Made by a program: the position numbers and the translations under genes. From the NCBI GenBank assembly GCA_022824365.1, contig JAJEAA010000015.1:62001-126000 (forward strand): a stretch of 64,000 nt of DNA, written 5' to 3'. The stretch is from Anaerolineae bacterium (GTDB taxonomy: Bacteria; Chloroflexota; Anaerolineae; Aggregatilineales; Phototrophicaceae). Shown one piece after another: positions 63,451 to 64,000 of this stretch. Position 1 is the stretch's first letter. Each line of letters opens with the position of its first letter. The notes beneath the pieces were generated by a model. That model saw only the letters and a program-made list of their open reading frames with translations, was not told where the DNA came from and made no database searches.

Positions 63451-64000
63451 CTATTCTTCCCAGGGCTCGGCCTGGATCAACTGGATGATGTAGAAATGCG
63501 CGCCGGCCGGGTCGGACATATAGGCGAAATGTCCAGCGCCGGGCGCCTCGGTCTTGGGGATGATGATCGTCGCGCCGGATTGACTGGCCTGGGCGATGGA
63601 CGCGTCGATATCGGCGACGGTGAAGTAGGGCTGCCAGACGGAGGGCATCTCGCCGAAGCTCTCGTCCATCTGCATCATAGCGCCGTTGTTGCGGCCGCGA
63701 TTCTGGATCATGATGTAGCCGTTCTCGTCAACGATGTATTCCCAGCCGAACAGCGCGCTGTAAAAGGCTTTGGCGGCATCGGCGTCTTTGGTGAGCAGCT
63801 CGTTCCAGCACATGGCGCCGACGGTGTTGACGATGCCCGCGCCGATGTGGTTCTTCGCCTGCCATAAGCCCAGTTGCGCGCCGGTGGGGTCGATGAACTG
63901 CAGCATACGCCCGCTATCGAAGATATCCATGGGACCAAAGACAATCGTCCCGCCGTTGTCCGTAATCACTTCGACAAGGGCATCCACATCGTCAACCGCG
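63451..64000 (-). CDS. Two-domain VOC protein, copy 3 (N-terminus outside window)
   Basis: The frame is open from the stop at 63451 to the window edge, about 183 residues, and continues upstream of it. It covers the end of the first module (D-S-G-R-M-L-Q-F-I-D-P-T-G-A) and the whole second module, ending I-Q-L-I-Q-A-E-P-W-E-E like the other copies. A Met near 63987 matches an internal position of the intact copies and is not the start. Confidence 0.85.
   Translation of the reverse strand, partial: AVDDVDALVEVITDNGGTIVFGPMDIFDSGRMLQFIDPTGAQLGLWQAKNHIGAGIVNTVGAMCWNELLTKDADAAKAFYSALFGWEYIVDENGYIMIQNRGRNNGAMMQMDESFGEMPSVWQPYFTVADIDASIAQASQSGATIIIPKTEAPGAGHFAYMSDPAGAHFYIIQLIQAEPWEE

Overview
The window looks like a chromosomal segment of a Chloroflexota bacterium, probably Anaerolineae-like, though this is inference from style and no marker gene proves it. 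The DNA is GC-rich. TTG and GTG starts are common. There is an F420-type luciferase-like oxidoreductase. Binding proteins with plain or Tat signal peptides are paired with permeases that have no ATPase gene beside them. Many copies of a GTAGGGGCGA...TCGCCC palindrome sit between genes. I saw no rRNA, tRNA, CRISPR array, prophage or transposase.

Region 1 (1-2702): a serine hydrolase of the beta-lactamase family (cut by the window edge) and an MFS transporter run leftward. A textbook sigma-70 promoter (TTGACA, 17 nt, TATAAT) fires rightward.

Region 2 (2703-28014): a run of 21 rightward genes that reads as one catabolic island. It has two class I/II aminotransferases, an SDR, an Ldh2-family dehydrogenase, five AstE/AspA-type deacylase-fold proteins, an S9 peptidase, an MFS carrier, two ornithine-cyclodeaminase-fold proteins, an M24-fold hydrolase, two MmgE/PrpD proteins, an enolase-superfamily racemase, a DegT aminotransferase and an oligopeptide-type ABC importer without ATPases. 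The striking feature is repeated pairing of an intact enzyme with a paralogue whose catalytic residues are gone. The first aminotransferase has Glu230 where the second has the PLP lysine Lys230. The deacylases form an A-B-A'-B' tandem in which both A copies keep the zinc ligands and both B copies have lost them. The M24 protein also lacks the usual metal ligands. The gene kinds (M24 hydrolase, AstE-type deacylase, OCD-like protein, aminotransferase, importer) recall ectoine degradation (Doe/Eut), but no eutB-like gene is present and the substrate is unknown.

Region 3 (28172-39808): a GNAT gene flanked by 68-bp direct repeats; a CUT1 sugar-type importer with Tat-exported binding protein; two tandem Uma2 nucleases; then a leftward operon of CUT1 binding protein (with a one-base frameshift in its signal peptide), alpha/beta hydrolase, two permeases and a sulfatase-fold enzyme with Thr in the nucleophile position. 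Region 4 (39809-40798) is about 1 kb with no supported gene.

Region 5 (40802-55623): a Gfo/Idh/MocA dehydrogenase, a MntA/HepT toxin-antitoxin pair, a nucleotide-sugar epimerase, an ABC-2 exporter, an LLM oxidoreductase, a VanZ-like protein and a DMT exporter. A leftward DNA-repair-like operon follows (UvrD helicase, Fe-S PD-(D/E)XK nuclease, RecJ), with a rhamnonate-dehydratase-like enolase between nuclease and RecJ and a hydroxypyruvate-isomerase-like gene at the end. Region 6 (56065-64000): a third CUT1 importer, galactokinase, and an array of three two-domain VOC proteins plus the decayed 5' end of a fourth.

Taken together the window describes a heterotroph that scavenges peptides or amino-acid derivatives and sugars. 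The dispersed palindromes lie mostly in leaders just upstream of ribosome binding sites.
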